Origin: JBMYQA01 sp049600855
GTDB taxonomy: Bacteria > Bacteroidota > Bacteroidia > Cytophagales > Flammeovirgaceae
Length of the DNA: 31,986 nt
Direction: 5' to 3'
Assembly (NCBI GenBank): GCA_049600855.1
Contig: JBMYQA010000035.1
Location: forward strand, 1-31,986
Position numbers and translations under genes: made by a program. Positions within the stretch are counted from its first letter, which is position 1; each line of letters starts with the position of its first letter. Below, one piece after another: positions 8,563-16,424 of the stretch. A model generated the notes under the pieces. It worked only from the letters and a program-made list of their open reading frames with translations. It was not told where the DNA came from and made no database searches.

Positions 8563-9480
8563 ATGAAGAAATTATTAACACTAGCTATTCTATTTAGCTT
8601 TTCACTTACCGTATATGGCCAGGCACCTCAAAAGTTCAATTACCAAGCAGTTGCACGAGATGCTTCTGGAGAGTTAATTGCTAACCAAGCTATTAGCTTA
8701 CAAATTAGTATTGTTTCAGGTTCGGCAAATGGGACTATAGAGTATACAGAAACTCATCAGGTAACCACGAATACTTATGGTTTATTTACCTTAGAAATCG
8801 GTACTGGCTCAGCAACTTCAGGCACCTTTTCTGAGATTGATTGGAGTGAAGGCAGCATGTTCCTACAAGTTGAGCTAGATGCAACGGGAGGAACAAATTA
8901 TGTCATGATGGGAACCTCACAGCTCTTATCGGTTCCTTATGCTTTATATGCAGGTAATGGCAGTAAATGGAGTAGTAATGCATCAGGCATTGACTATGCA
9001 GGAGGGAATGTTGGAATTGGAACTACTAATCCAATCGCCCCACTACATATTAATGGCATTCCAACCGTTTTCAAAGGCCAACTGGTGCTAGTTGATAGTG
9101 AAAACCCATCTACAAGTATAGAAAGTGCTTCGAGTATTACGGGTTGGGGAAATAATATAGATGATGAAATAACTGGACGTTTATGGGCTTTTGGTAGTGA
9201 ATCACGAAATCACCATGATTTTATTATCAGAAATGAGTTAGCAGGCAAAGTTAAGTTAGCAACAAATGGTCGTTTAGTAGACTTCACTCTTCATACAAAT
9301 GGTAATGTAGGTATTGGAACCGATGATCCCAAAGCCAAACTTGAAGTAGCGGATGGAGATGTTTACGTAACTGACCCTACTAAAGGGATTATCCTAAAAT
9401 CACCTAATGGCACATGTTTCCGTGTGACGATAGATGATACTGGAAACTTTGTAAGAACTCAAATTAGTTGTCCCCAGTAA
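8563..9480 (+). CDS. secreted protein with tail-fibre-like NVGIGT repeats
   Basis: A Sec signal peptide (1-20, ending VYGQ) leads to an N-terminal domain (about 23-130; KFNYQAVARDASGELIANQAI, LLSVPYALYAG) that is widespread in Bacteroidetes exported proteins. Two fibre-type motifs follow, NVGIGTTNPIAPLHI (149-163) and NVGIGTDDPKAKLEV (248-262), as in trimeric tail-fibre-like proteins. Relatives often end in an S74-type chaperone or coiled coil. Here the protein stops shortly after the second motif with FRVTIDDTGNFVRTQISCPQ, and no T9SS signal is visible. It probably forms a complex with or depends on the upstream T9SS protein; this is inferred from adjacency. Confidence 0.75.
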   Translation: MKKLLTLAILFSFSLTVYGQAPQKFNYQAVARDASGELIANQAISLQISIVSGSANGTIEYTETHQVTTNTYGLFTLEIGTGSATSGTFSEIDWSEGSMFLQVELDATGGTNYVMMGTSQLLSVPYALYAGNGSKWSSNASGIDYAGGNVGIGTTNPIAPLHINGIPTVFKGQLVLVDSENPSTSIESASSITGWGNNIDDEITGRLWAFGSESRNHHDFIIRNELAGKVKLATNGRLVDFTLHTNGNVGIGTDDPKAKLEVADGDVYVTDPTKGIILKSPNGTCFRVTIDDTGNFVRTQISCPQ

Positions 9481-9495
9481 CAAGGCCATATAAAC

Positions 9496-9530
9496 AAAAA
9501 GCGGTTGCTCTACTCGAACAACCGCTTTTT
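9496..9530. terminator. bidirectional terminator
   Basis: The perfect 12-bp stem aaaaagcggttg/caaccgcttttt (9496-9507 and 9519-9530) with an 11-base loop has T-runs in both directions. It separates the secreted-protein pair from the convergent queA gene, whose stop is 21 bases away. Confidence 0.9.
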
Positions 9531-9550
9531 TATATCCTAAATGGATTCTA

Positions 9551-10597
9551 TTACAGAATCAACATGGCATCACCATAGGTTAAGAAGCGGTAATCTTCTC
9601 GGATCGCTTCTTGATATGCTTCCATAATGAGCTCATAACCTCCAAATGCTGCTGCCATCATGAGTAATGTTGACATGGGTTTATGGAAGTTGGTCACTAA
9701 TGATTTACAAATTTTAAATTCGTACGGAGGGAAAATAAACTTATCCGTCCAACCACTATTTGGTTTTAAATATTCTGCTGCAGATACTGATGTTTCCAAC
9801 GCCCTCATGGCCGTAGTACCAACGGCACATACACGCTTTTTACTTCGCAGTGCATTATTCACCAAATCTACTGTCTTTTCAGAAACCTCAAAGTTTTCTG
9901 AATCCATCTTATGCTTGGTCAGGTCTTCTACATCTACCGGACGGAAAGTTCCTAATCCTACGTGTAGTGTGATATTGGTCATATCAATTCCTCTTAACTC
10001 TAAGCGCTTCACCAAATGAGGGGTAAAGTGCATTCCAGCAGTAGGGGCAGCTACGGCACCTTTCTTCTGGGCAAAGATGGTTTGGAATCTATCTTTATCG
10101 TCTTCTACTACTTTTCGACCTAAGTCTTTCGGAATAGGCGTTTCGCCTAAAGTTTCCAGTAATTGATAAAACTCCACGTCAGGCCCTTCGTGTAAGAATC
10201 GAATAGTCCGACCTCTGGAAGTGGTGTTATCTACTACTTCAGCAACTAATTCACCTTCACCAAAATAGAGTTTATTTCCCACTCTAATTTTACGAGCAGG
10301 ATCAACTAAAACATCCCAAAGGTGAGTTTCAGGATTTAGTTCTCGTAGCAAAAAAACTTCAATTTGAGCACCGGTCTTTTCTTTATTTCCATAAAGCCTG
10401 GCAGGAAACACCATTGTGTCGTTTACCACTAAAACATCACCTTCATCAAAATACTCTACCAAGTCTTTGAATACTCGATGTTCTATTTTGCCCGATTCTT
10501 TATGGATGACCATTAAGCGGGATTCATCGCGATTATCTGTAGGGAATTGAGCTATGTTCTTCTGAGGAAGATCAAAGCGAAATTCCGATAGTTTCAT
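9551..10597 (-). CDS. queA: tRNA preQ1(34) S-adenosylmethionine ribosyltransferase-isomerase QueA
   Basis: Transfers and isomerises the ribosyl moiety of SAM onto preQ1 at the tRNA wobble position, giving epoxyqueuosine. About 348 aa, usual length. The family start MKLSEFRFDLP, the Asn-Asp motif VLVVNDTMVFPARL, AAPTAGMHFT, and the C-terminal LVTNFHKPMSTLLMM are all present. A GTG two codons earlier (10603) is also open, but ATG at 10597 matches the usual QueA N-terminus. It appears monocistronic, between a strong terminator and its own promoter; no other queuosine genes are nearby. Confidence 0.95.
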   Translation of the reverse strand: MKLSEFRFDLPQKNIAQFPTDNRDESRLMVIHKESGKIEHRVFKDLVEYFDEGDVLVVNDTMVFPARLYGNKEKTGAQIEVFLLRELNPETHLWDVLVDPARKIRVGNKLYFGEGELVAEVVDNTTSRGRTIRFLHEGPDVEFYQLLETLGETPIPKDLGRKVVEDDKDRFQTIFAQKKGAVAAPTAGMHFTPHLVKRLELRGIDMTNITLHVGLGTFRPVDVEDLTKHKMDSENFEVSEKTVDLVNNALRSKKRVCAVGTTAMRALETSVSAAEYLKPNSGWTDKFIFPPYEFKICKSLVTNFHKPMSTLLMMAAAFGGYELIMEAYQEAIREDYRFLTYGDAMLIL

Positions 10598-10662
10598 TCT
10601 CACGTAAATTCTTTTTTTATGAGTTTACAGGCAATTATATTGTAGCCTAAGAGATTAGCGGG

Positions 10663-10670
10663 CAAAGATA
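10663..10670 (-). promoter_or_regulatory. queA: -7 box for queA
   Basis: TATCTTTG on the minus strand is an exact TAnnTTTG match, 66 bases upstream of the queA ATG. It fits the Bacteroidetes housekeeping sigma consensus. The -33 region is T-rich but not an exact TTTG. Confidence 0.55.
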
Positions 10671-10721
10671 ACAATTTGCATGAAAAACTGTTAATTTTAA
10701 TGCAAATAATTTAAAACAAGC

Positions 10722-11303
10722 ATGGTATACCTCTACTTAATTGGAAGTTGGCTTATTTATTTCGCTATTCACTCAGCTCTAGCTAGTAATGTAGTAAAAA
10801 AACAATTCCCATCCCGCTTTTATCGGATTATTTATAATTTAATTGCGATTCTGGGTTTACTGGGAATTTTTACATTCACCGCATTCCAACCCATTCACTA
10901 TTTGTTTCCCAAATCTGGATTGGCTCAAATTATAGGATTAATGTTGGCCACTTATGGGATTTTAATTCTTAAAAAAGCATTTAAACAGTATTCTATCAAG
11001 CAATTTTTAGGCATTGAAGTGGTAGAAACGTCCGAAAAATCACTCAATACTTCAGGAATTCTACAGTATGTGCGCCATCCCATTTACACGGCTACCATTT
11101 TACTCGTTTCAGGCTTCTTCTTTTTTGCGCCAACGGCATTAAACTTAGTTTCTGCGCTATGCATTTTTGCTTATTTCATTATCGGTATTCAGTTAGAAGA
11201 GCGTAAGCTAATTGACGAATTTGGAGACGATTATCGTCAATATCAAGCAGAAGTGCCTATGCTGTTTCCTAAGGGAATGAAATGGGGGAACTTACTCAAA
11301 TAA
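10722..11303 (+). CDS. ICMT/PEMT-like membrane methyltransferase family protein
   Basis: Integral membrane protein of 193 aa with about five hydrophobic segments (roughly 3-22, 38-56, 66-84, 121-137, 139-157). The C-terminal half carries the isoprenylcysteine carboxyl methyltransferase signature: YVRHPIYTA (116-124, RHP contacting SAM) and the paired-acid helix EERKLIDEFGDDYRQYQAEVPMLFP (159-183). Bacterial members methylate unknown substrates and have no prenylated-protein role. Start is the ATG giving MVYLYLI. It is divergent from queA with no evident partner. Confidence 0.8.
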   Translation: MVYLYLIGSWLIYFAIHSALASNVVKKQFPSRFYRIIYNLIAILGLLGIFTFTAFQPIHYLFPKSGLAQIIGLMLATYGILILKKAFKQYSIKQFLGIEVVETSEKSLNTSGILQYVRHPIYTATILLVSGFFFFAPTALNLVSALCIFAYFIIGIQLEERKLIDEFGDDYRQYQAEVPMLFPKGMKWGNLLK

Positions 11304-11421
11304 AAAAATCCATCCGATAAATTCAGATGGACTTTCAATCATTATTCAACTACTGTGAAGTATTCCTTGTGTTGAGTAATGGCATTTAGTAGTCGTTACC
11401 TTTAAAGTAATTCCCGATTAT
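11304..11421. other. intergenic region with weak hairpin
   Basis: The region between the methyltransferase and the cadherin lipoprotein gene holds no gene. tccatc (11309-11314) and gatgga (11326-11331) form a small stem. The minus-strand side runs into a T-tract, so it could act as a backup terminator for the minus-strand module. Confidence 0.3.
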
Positions 11422-11463
11422 TAGTGTTTATCACGCATGGTTTATTATGCGTGATAAACACTA
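11422..11463. repeat. 17-bp perfect hairpin overlapping lipoprotein stop codon
   Basis: Arms 11422-11438 and 11447-11463 are perfectly complementary over 17 bp (TAGTGTTTATCACGCAT and its complement) with an 8-base loop. The right arm contains the stop codon of the minus-strand lipoprotein gene. No T-run follows on either strand, so it is not a canonical intrinsic terminator; it could stabilise the 3' end or terminate in a factor-dependent way. Confidence 0.75.
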
Positions 11464-12549
11464 TTGTTGTTTTACAAATTCGATATCAATGATCGGCGAT
11501 TGCTTGCCGCCAGGAGCTCTGAAATTTATTTTATAATCTCCGCTAGTGAGGTTTAAGTCATTCACCCCATTTTCTCCTCTAAACTTGAATGAAAACCATA
11601 ATGTAGTACCGGTCTGGCTGCTTCCACTTGCTCCAGAACTGCTGATGGAATCCACTGGGTTTAGGTTCTGATCGTAGAAGTAAAGCTTGCCAGCAGTAGA
11701 GGGTTGACTCGGTGTAGGGCGCATTCTAAAATCTGTTTTACTTTCTATGATATCCACTGGTGTAAAATTCTGGTTTTCTATTCGAATATCAGCCCAGTAG
11801 TCTGAAGCATCTGTATCTACAAAACGAGTGCGTGCTCCTTCATCCGTCATCACAGCAAATCGAGTGTCCGTTTCTACTTCTAGCAATTCCGCATAATAAT
11901 AATCACTCGCTAAATCGGCTGGGTCTGCATTAAAATATAATGCTACAATTTCTGTATCAGTAATGGCTTGTGTAGAACTCAAACTAGCCGTGAATGTCTC
12001 TCCATGATGTACTCCTTCTAATAATAAACGGTAGGTGTAATCGCTATTATACCCATCGATCATCACAAATGGAGTTGAGCCAGTAGCAAAATATACTCGT
12101 GTGTTATCGCCCATGAGGTATGCGTTATTTCGGTGTTCATTATTTGTTACGGCAGTGGTAATGAGCGATTCTTGTACATCATTCAAATTAACCGTAGCCA
12201 TTACTTCTTCTTCAATCGCACCATTTACAATTAAAACCGTGGCCGTTAATGCAGTGCGTTGCTCGTAATCGAAAAGCGAAGCATCAGCAACTGTAATTTC
12301 TCCTGTGCTTGCATTTAGCGCAAACGCTCCCGCGGGATCTTGATCTGTAAGGCTAAATTCGAGTGTTCCTTGATTGGTTTCACTAGGAATGGTTCCCAAT
12401 ACCTGACCATTGGTTGGGTTTTCGTCAATAGAAAGTACTAAGTCGTTTGCTGTAATGGTAACAATGACTTCATCATCATCACAAGAACTTAAGAATACAG
12501 CTAGTAGCCCAAAAAGGGTAATTAATGCTACGTATTTGCTCTTCATCAT
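11461..12549 (-). CDS. cadherin-domain lipoprotein
   Basis: Exported lipoprotein, 362 aa from the ATG at 12549 (MMKSKYVALI); a TTG 13 codons upstream is less likely. The lipobox is FLSSC with Cys23, followed by DDDE. Acidic residues just after the Cys resemble signals for surface display in Bacteroidetes, so it may sit on the cell surface. A cadherin-like domain (about 35-127) shows DLVLSIDENPTNGQVLGTI, FSLTDQDPAGAFALNASTGEITVADASLFDYE and TATV, with calcium-binding type acidic motifs. The remaining 230 residues are not recognised. It lies 95 bases downstream of the response regulator gene, but has its own promoter and dyad, suggesting it is a direct target of that regulator. Confidence 0.85.
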   Translation of the reverse strand: MMKSKYVALITLFGLLAVFLSSCDDDEVIVTITANDLVLSIDENPTNGQVLGTIPSETNQGTLEFSLTDQDPAGAFALNASTGEITVADASLFDYEQRTALTATVLIVNGAIEEEVMATVNLNDVQESLITTAVTNNEHRNNAYLMGDNTRVYFATGSTPFVMIDGYNSDYTYRLLLEGVHHGETFTASLSSTQAITDTEIVALYFNADPADLASDYYYAELLEVETDTRFAVMTDEGARTRFVDTDASDYWADIRIENQNFTPVDIIESKTDFRMRPTPSQPSTAGKLYFYDQNLNPVDSISSSGASGSSQTGTTLWFSFKFRGENGVNDLNLTSGDYKINFRAPGGKQSPIIDIEFVKQQ

Positions 12550-12585
12550 CTTAATTCGTTTGGTTGTTGAGTTATGATTCTGGAG

Positions 12586-12593
12586 CAAAACTA
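12586..12593 (-). promoter_or_regulatory. -7 box for the cadherin lipoprotein gene
   Basis: TAGTTTTG on the minus strand matches TAnnTTTG exactly, about 37 bases upstream of the ATG. The distance to the upstream dyad is identical, base for base, to that at the response regulator promoter. Confidence 0.6.
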
Positions 12594-12614
12594 TTTTTGT
12601 TATCCTACACTTGC

Positions 12615-12636
12615 CTCCCCCAATATGAGTAGTTTT
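12615..12636 (-). promoter_or_regulatory. operator-like dyad, lipoprotein promoter
   Basis: Read on the minus strand, AAAACTACTCATATTGGG matches the dyad before the regulator gene at 16 of 18 positions without gaps. The dyad is imperfect here. It is centred about 34 bases upstream of the -7 box centre, i.e. near -44 from the expected start. The inferred binder is the NarL/LuxR regulator encoded next door. Confidence 0.55.
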
Positions 12637-12643
12637 TTAGCGA

Positions 12644-13267
12644 TTAAATGAGCTTATCCCGATTGGCTTTTTCAATAGCAGCAGCCTTGCTGTTCACTTG
12701 AAGTTTGCTGTAAATATTTTTGATGTGATACCGAACCGTTTCTTTAGAGATGAACAAATCATCGGCAATATTGCTGTAGCTTTTCCCTTTGGTCATCAAA
12801 CTCAGAATCTGCGTTTCTCTTTCGGTAAGTGGGGAAGAATGGTTTTTTTGGAAAGATTGCACCACCATTCTGGCAATGTGCGCACTCATCGGTGAGCCTC
12901 CAGAAGCCACTTGATCAATGGCTTCTAACAATTCTTTAGGGTTTGCGTTTTTGGTGAGGTAACCCGTAGCTCCTGCACATAGCGCTTCAAAAACCGTACG
13001 ACTATTTTCAAAGATTGTAATGATAATGATATCGGTTTTTGGCAATTCTTGCTTAATTTTTTGTGTGGCTTCAATGCCATTCATACCTGGTAAATCCACA
13101 TCCATTAATACAATATGCGGGTAGTCTTTTTTTAGATTTTTCAATGCCTCTTCTGAAGAACCATAGGCTCCTACTACATCGTATTCGCTCATACTATTAA
13201 TGAGCAAGGCAAACCCTTCTCGAATTTCTGGATTATCTTCTACAATAGTTAATCTCTTTTGTTGCAT
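12644..13267 (-). CDS. NarL/LuxR-family response regulator
   Basis: Cytosolic DNA-binding regulator of 207 aa. The receiver domain (about 5-120) has the acidic pocket VEDN (9-12), phospho-acceptor Asp56 in VLMDVDLPG, Thr84 in IIITIFENS and Lys105 in GYLTKNA, so all switch residues are intact. The C-terminal LuxR-type helix-turn-helix (about 146-200) reads LTERETQILSLMTKGKSYSNIADDLFISKETVRYHIKNIYSKL. Start is the ATG giving MQQKRL. It lies 160 bases downstream of the propeller histidine kinase gene on the same strand, with its own -7 box and a perfect dyad in that gap, suggesting autoregulation. Confidence 0.93.
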   Translation of the reverse strand: MQQKRLTIVEDNPEIREGFALLINSMSEYDVVGAYGSSEEALKNLKKDYPHIVLMDVDLPGMNGIEATQKIKQELPKTDIIIITIFENSRTVFEALCAGATGYLTKNANPKELLEAIDQVASGGSPMSAHIARMVVQSFQKNHSSPLTERETQILSLMTKGKSYSNIADDLFISKETVRYHIKNIYSKLQVNSKAAAIEKANRDKLI

Positions 13268-13362
13268 AGTTGATGATAGTTATTTTCCAATCTTCTAGTG
13301 TAAGCAGGTAATTATACTCGTTGGGTTTCCCTGCTTTAATACAATTACATATTATTCTAGTA

Positions 13363-13370
13363 CAAAAATA
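13363..13370 (-). promoter_or_regulatory. -7 box for the response regulator gene
   Basis: TATTTTTG on the minus strand matches TAnnTTTG exactly, about 96 bases upstream of the ATG at 13267. No -33 TTTG is visible between it and the dyad, which fits a promoter dependent on an activator. Confidence 0.5.
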
Positions 13371-13390
13371 CTCCGTTTACCCATTTTTTC

Positions 13391-13414
13391 ACCTACCCAA
13401 TTTGGGTAGTTTTC
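13391..13414 (-). promoter_or_regulatory. operator-like palindrome, regulator promoter
   Basis: ctacccaa t ttgggtag (13393-13409) is a perfect 8-bp-arm dyad with one central base, lying 19 bases past the kinase stop. Read on the minus strand with its flank it gives AAAACTACCCAAATTGGG. The centre is about 34 bases upstream of the -7 box centre. The same element with identical spacing precedes the lipoprotein gene. Confidence 0.6.
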
Positions 13415-13427
13415 TTATCCCAAGCGG

Positions 13428-16358
13428 TTACTTTACCACAAACTGGCCTGTAAACCGTACTTCAGTTCCTTCTGAAGAACTAATCAGTTCCAACTGACAC
13501 GCCACTTTTTCGGCTCGTTCACGCATATTTCGTAAACCATTGCCTTTACTTTCCTTAGACAAATCGAAGCCAACGCCATTGTCTTTTATGCTGATTTGCA
13601 ATGTATTTTCTGCAATCCCGAAATAAAACCACACCGAAGAGCACTTGGCATACTTAGCCACATTGGTCATGGCTTCCTTAAAAATCAGTACAATTTGCCT
13701 ACTCCAATGTAAGGGTAGTTTAGTCTGTTCAAACTGATCTAAGCAGGTGGTTTCTACATAAAAGTCGATCTCGAGTGGTTGATAGAAGCTTTCCCCAAAA
13801 TCTCTTAAATAGGTAAACAACTCCATCACATTGTCACTTTTGGTATCTATTGACCAAATGAAATCTTTAGTACCGCGATAGAGTTGCTTCGAGCTTTGCT
13901 CAATTTTCCCCAACAATTCGGCAATATCGGGCTGTGGATTATTCAATTTAAAACTAATTAAATTCGAAAGTACCGTAATACTTGCCAACTTATTCCCCAT
14001 TTCATCGTGAAAATCGCGCGCAATCTGATTACGCACTTCAGCAAGTTGATTTTCCATCGTGATTCGCTGATGAATTTCAGAACGCAAGCGTTGACTTACC
14101 GCATTGGCTTGTTTAATTCGATTCCGCGCTACCCAAAATACAATCAAGATAAACAGCGACAATTCCAATATTACGGCCCACCACCTCAAATACCAAGGCG
14201 CAATTGTGTGGAAACTAAATACATGACTTGGCCCCCAATTGCTATTGATTTTTTTTGCTTGAACTTCAAACTGATACTTACCTGCTGCAAGTGCATTGTA
14301 TTCTACAAAAGGATTGGTAGTGGTAAGCCACTTTTCATCATTTAAACGATAACGGTATATCGTACTTTTGGGCGATTCGTAATTAATAGCAGAAAATGCT
14401 AATCTAATTTGTTCGGAGTCTTTGTAAGTTTCCCTTTTTGGAGGTATAAATTTAAGTAAAGGAGGTGCTGCTAAACTATGGTAACTATTATTGTCTAAAA
14501 TGGTTAAGCCTTTACTTGAGCCTATCCAAATTCGATTGTGTTTATCTTCGATGAGGCAATTTACATCGCTTGCTAATAAGCCTGTTTCTTCGGCGAAGGG
14601 GACATACTTTTTACCATCGTAGTATAGCAAACCATTGGTGGTGGCTATCCAAACGTGATTACGGTGATCGTGTAACAACTTTAGGCAACGAACTGAAGGT
14701 AACTCGGTAACTTTTTCAAATCGATCTCCATTTAAAATCGCAACTCCTCGTTCAGTAGCAATCCACAGCTTGCCTTCTTTGCACATTTTTATATCATAAC
14801 AACGGTCACTGGGCAAACCTTCTTTCGTGGTATACTTTTTCTTAATCATCAGGGTATCTTGTTGCAGATAATTAAGTTCCCAAACGCCATCTTCGGTTGC
14901 TGCCCATACCGTAGAGTCATTAGCTAACAATTGTCTAATGCGTTTACCCCTATCCAAGTCCAGCATTGCTAATACTGACACTTCATCTGTTGCTATATCA
15001 ATTTTAAAAATTCTGGAATATAAACTACTTACTATAATTTGATCAACTACCCATACGGGTTTGGTTTGGAATCCATCATTATATATGACTTTTTTTCCCT
15101 TATAAATTCCCACATTTGAAGTTGAATAAATCTGTTTTGACAAATCATCTCTAAATACAAAACGCGTTAATGGCATGCGTAAATATTCTGTGATCTCCCT
15201 ACTGGTATGATCTAAAACATAAATTCCAGACTTAGTGGCTAACCAATAATGATCACGATCTCCTTCTAAAATATCATACACAAATTTCGTATCATTATCT
15301 CTTAAAGTATAAAAATCATAGGGCCTGTCTAATACCCAATACACCCCTTCTCCAATCGTAGTAATCCAATAGTTTCCATCTTTATCAAAAAATAAGGACG
15401 ATGGACTAGAAACAAAGCCAAGTTCGCGCTTCAAGTCAAACAAAAAACCCGATTCTTCATTCAACAGGTAGATATTATCTTCGGCAATTCCATCCGAAGA
15501 CGTATTGAAACCTATTTTTTTCCCATCAGGAGAGCTAAAAATAGTTTTGATGTATTGTTCAGGAATTTGGTCGCGATACCAAGTATAATGACCATTTGGG
15601 GCTATTTTTACAATTTCACCAATAAAGCCCAGCCATACATTTCCCGATCTATCAATATGAAAACTATGAACCACACGCCCTTTAATAACCGAAGAAAACA
15701 ATGATTTCATGGGCTGATTTTCACGCCCATCCCACAACCAAAGTCCACCTTCAATACCGTGAATATATAATTGATCATTAACATATTGAACCGTGATTGA
15801 CTTTGGCGATGTATACTTAGACTTAATGTGAGGTGGTAGTTTACTATTCCCCATCAACACTTCACCATCTCTTATTCTAGGCCACTGCGTTTGCCCTACC
15901 CATTCTCCATTTTTCTTTTTCAAAATCACAAATATATGGGCTTGCGCAGCATAAATGACGCTGTCCCCCACTTGGCGAATGTAAGAGCTGTTGTAATCAT
16001 ACCCTTTCTCCGTTTCTATTGGATAAATGGTGTCATTATCCAAAACATGAACGCCTCCCTTCCAGGTAGCAATGTATTTTTTACCACTTTCACTTTCCGT
16101 AATGTCTATTACAAAGTTACTTTTCAGCCCTTGTTCTTGCTGGTAGACTTGCATGTTTCGCCCATCAAAACGAACCAATCCATCATCTGTACAAAACCAC
16201 ATAAACCCCTCGCTATCTTGAAAGGTATTATACACCTGATTGTGGGGTAAACCATCTCTTATGGTGAAATGTCTAAAATAAACGGATTGTGCTAGGCTCA
16301 TTTGAACACTGAACATGAGCACAAAAATGAAGTAATATGTACGAATAGGCTGAATCAA
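13428..16358 (-). CDS. two-component propeller-domain sensor histidine kinase (HisKA_3)
   Basis: Membrane sensor kinase, 976 aa. A signal peptide (about 1-24, ending SLAQ) leads to a large periplasmic beta-propeller of two-component-regulator repeats (DGLPHNQVYNTFQDSEGFMWFCTDDGLVRFDG; EGLPSDRCYDIKMCKEGKLWIATERGVAIL; DVNCLIEDKHNRIWIGSSKGLTIL), a Y_Y_Y-type Ig domain (about 635-715), and one transmembrane helix (about 727-745). The kinase has the HisKA_3 box RDFHDEMGNKLASI with His784 and an ATPase domain with EAMTNVAKYA (895-904), DNGVGF (926-931) and GNGLRNMRERAE. No receiver or AraC domain is fused, unlike the hybrid kinases of this class. It pairs with the downstream NarL regulator. An in-frame stop precedes the TTG start and there is no ATG, but a terminator-like hairpin covers this start. 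Confidence 0.9.
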   Translation of the reverse strand: MIQPIRTYYFIFVLMFSVQMSLAQSVYFRHFTIRDGLPHNQVYNTFQDSEGFMWFCTDDGLVRFDGRNMQVYQQEQGLKSNFVIDITESESGKKYIATWKGGVHVLDNDTIYPIETEKGYDYNSSYIRQVGDSVIYAAQAHIFVILKKKNGEWVGQTQWPRIRDGEVLMGNSKLPPHIKSKYTSPKSITVQYVNDQLYIHGIEGGLWLWDGRENQPMKSLFSSVIKGRVVHSFHIDRSGNVWLGFIGEIVKIAPNGHYTWYRDQIPEQYIKTIFSSPDGKKIGFNTSSDGIAEDNIYLLNEESGFLFDLKRELGFVSSPSSLFFDKDGNYWITTIGEGVYWVLDRPYDFYTLRDNDTKFVYDILEGDRDHYWLATKSGIYVLDHTSREITEYLRMPLTRFVFRDDLSKQIYSTSNVGIYKGKKVIYNDGFQTKPVWVVDQIIVSSLYSRIFKIDIATDEVSVLAMLDLDRGKRIRQLLANDSTVWAATEDGVWELNYLQQDTLMIKKKYTTKEGLPSDRCYDIKMCKEGKLWIATERGVAILNGDRFEKVTELPSVRCLKLLHDHRNHVWIATTNGLLYYDGKKYVPFAEETGLLASDVNCLIEDKHNRIWIGSSKGLTILDNNSYHSLAAPPLLKFIPPKRETYKDSEQIRLAFSAINYESPKSTIYRYRLNDEKWLTTTNPFVEYNALAAGKYQFEVQAKKINSNWGPSHVFSFHTIAPWYLRWWAVILELSLFILIVFWVARNRIKQANAVSQRLRSEIHQRITMENQLAEVRNQIARDFHDEMGNKLASITVLSNLISFKLNNPQPDIAELLGKIEQSSKQLYRGTKDFIWSIDTKSDNVMELFTYLRDFGESFYQPLEIDFYVETTCLDQFEQTKLPLHWSRQIVLIFKEAMTNVAKYAKCSSVWFYFGIAENTLQISIKDNGVGFDLSKESKGNGLRNMRERAEKVACQLELISSSEGTEVRFTGQFVVK

Positions 16359-16400
16359 AAATCCCTAAGTTTGGTAGTAAAAACCAAATTTAGGGATTTT
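16358..16400 (-). terminator. terminator-like hairpin between photolyase and kinase genes
   Basis: aaaatccctaa (16358-16368) and ttagggatttt (16390-16400) pair over 11 bp. After one mismatch (A/C on the minus strand) six further pairs follow (tttggt/accaaa), leaving a 7-base loop. On the minus strand the stem ends in TTTTT. It lies 25 bases past the photolyase stop, as expected for its terminator, but the 3' arm overlaps the only available start codon of the kinase gene. Confidence 0.65.
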
Positions 16401-16424
16401 CTAGCGATTACCTGATGACCTTAA

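Noticed and set aside
16370..16378. Third copy of the GGTAGT half-site upstream of the propeller kinase
   Set aside because: The half-site lacks one G and has no TAnnTTTG box at the spacing found at the other two promoters; it is explained by the hairpin loop.
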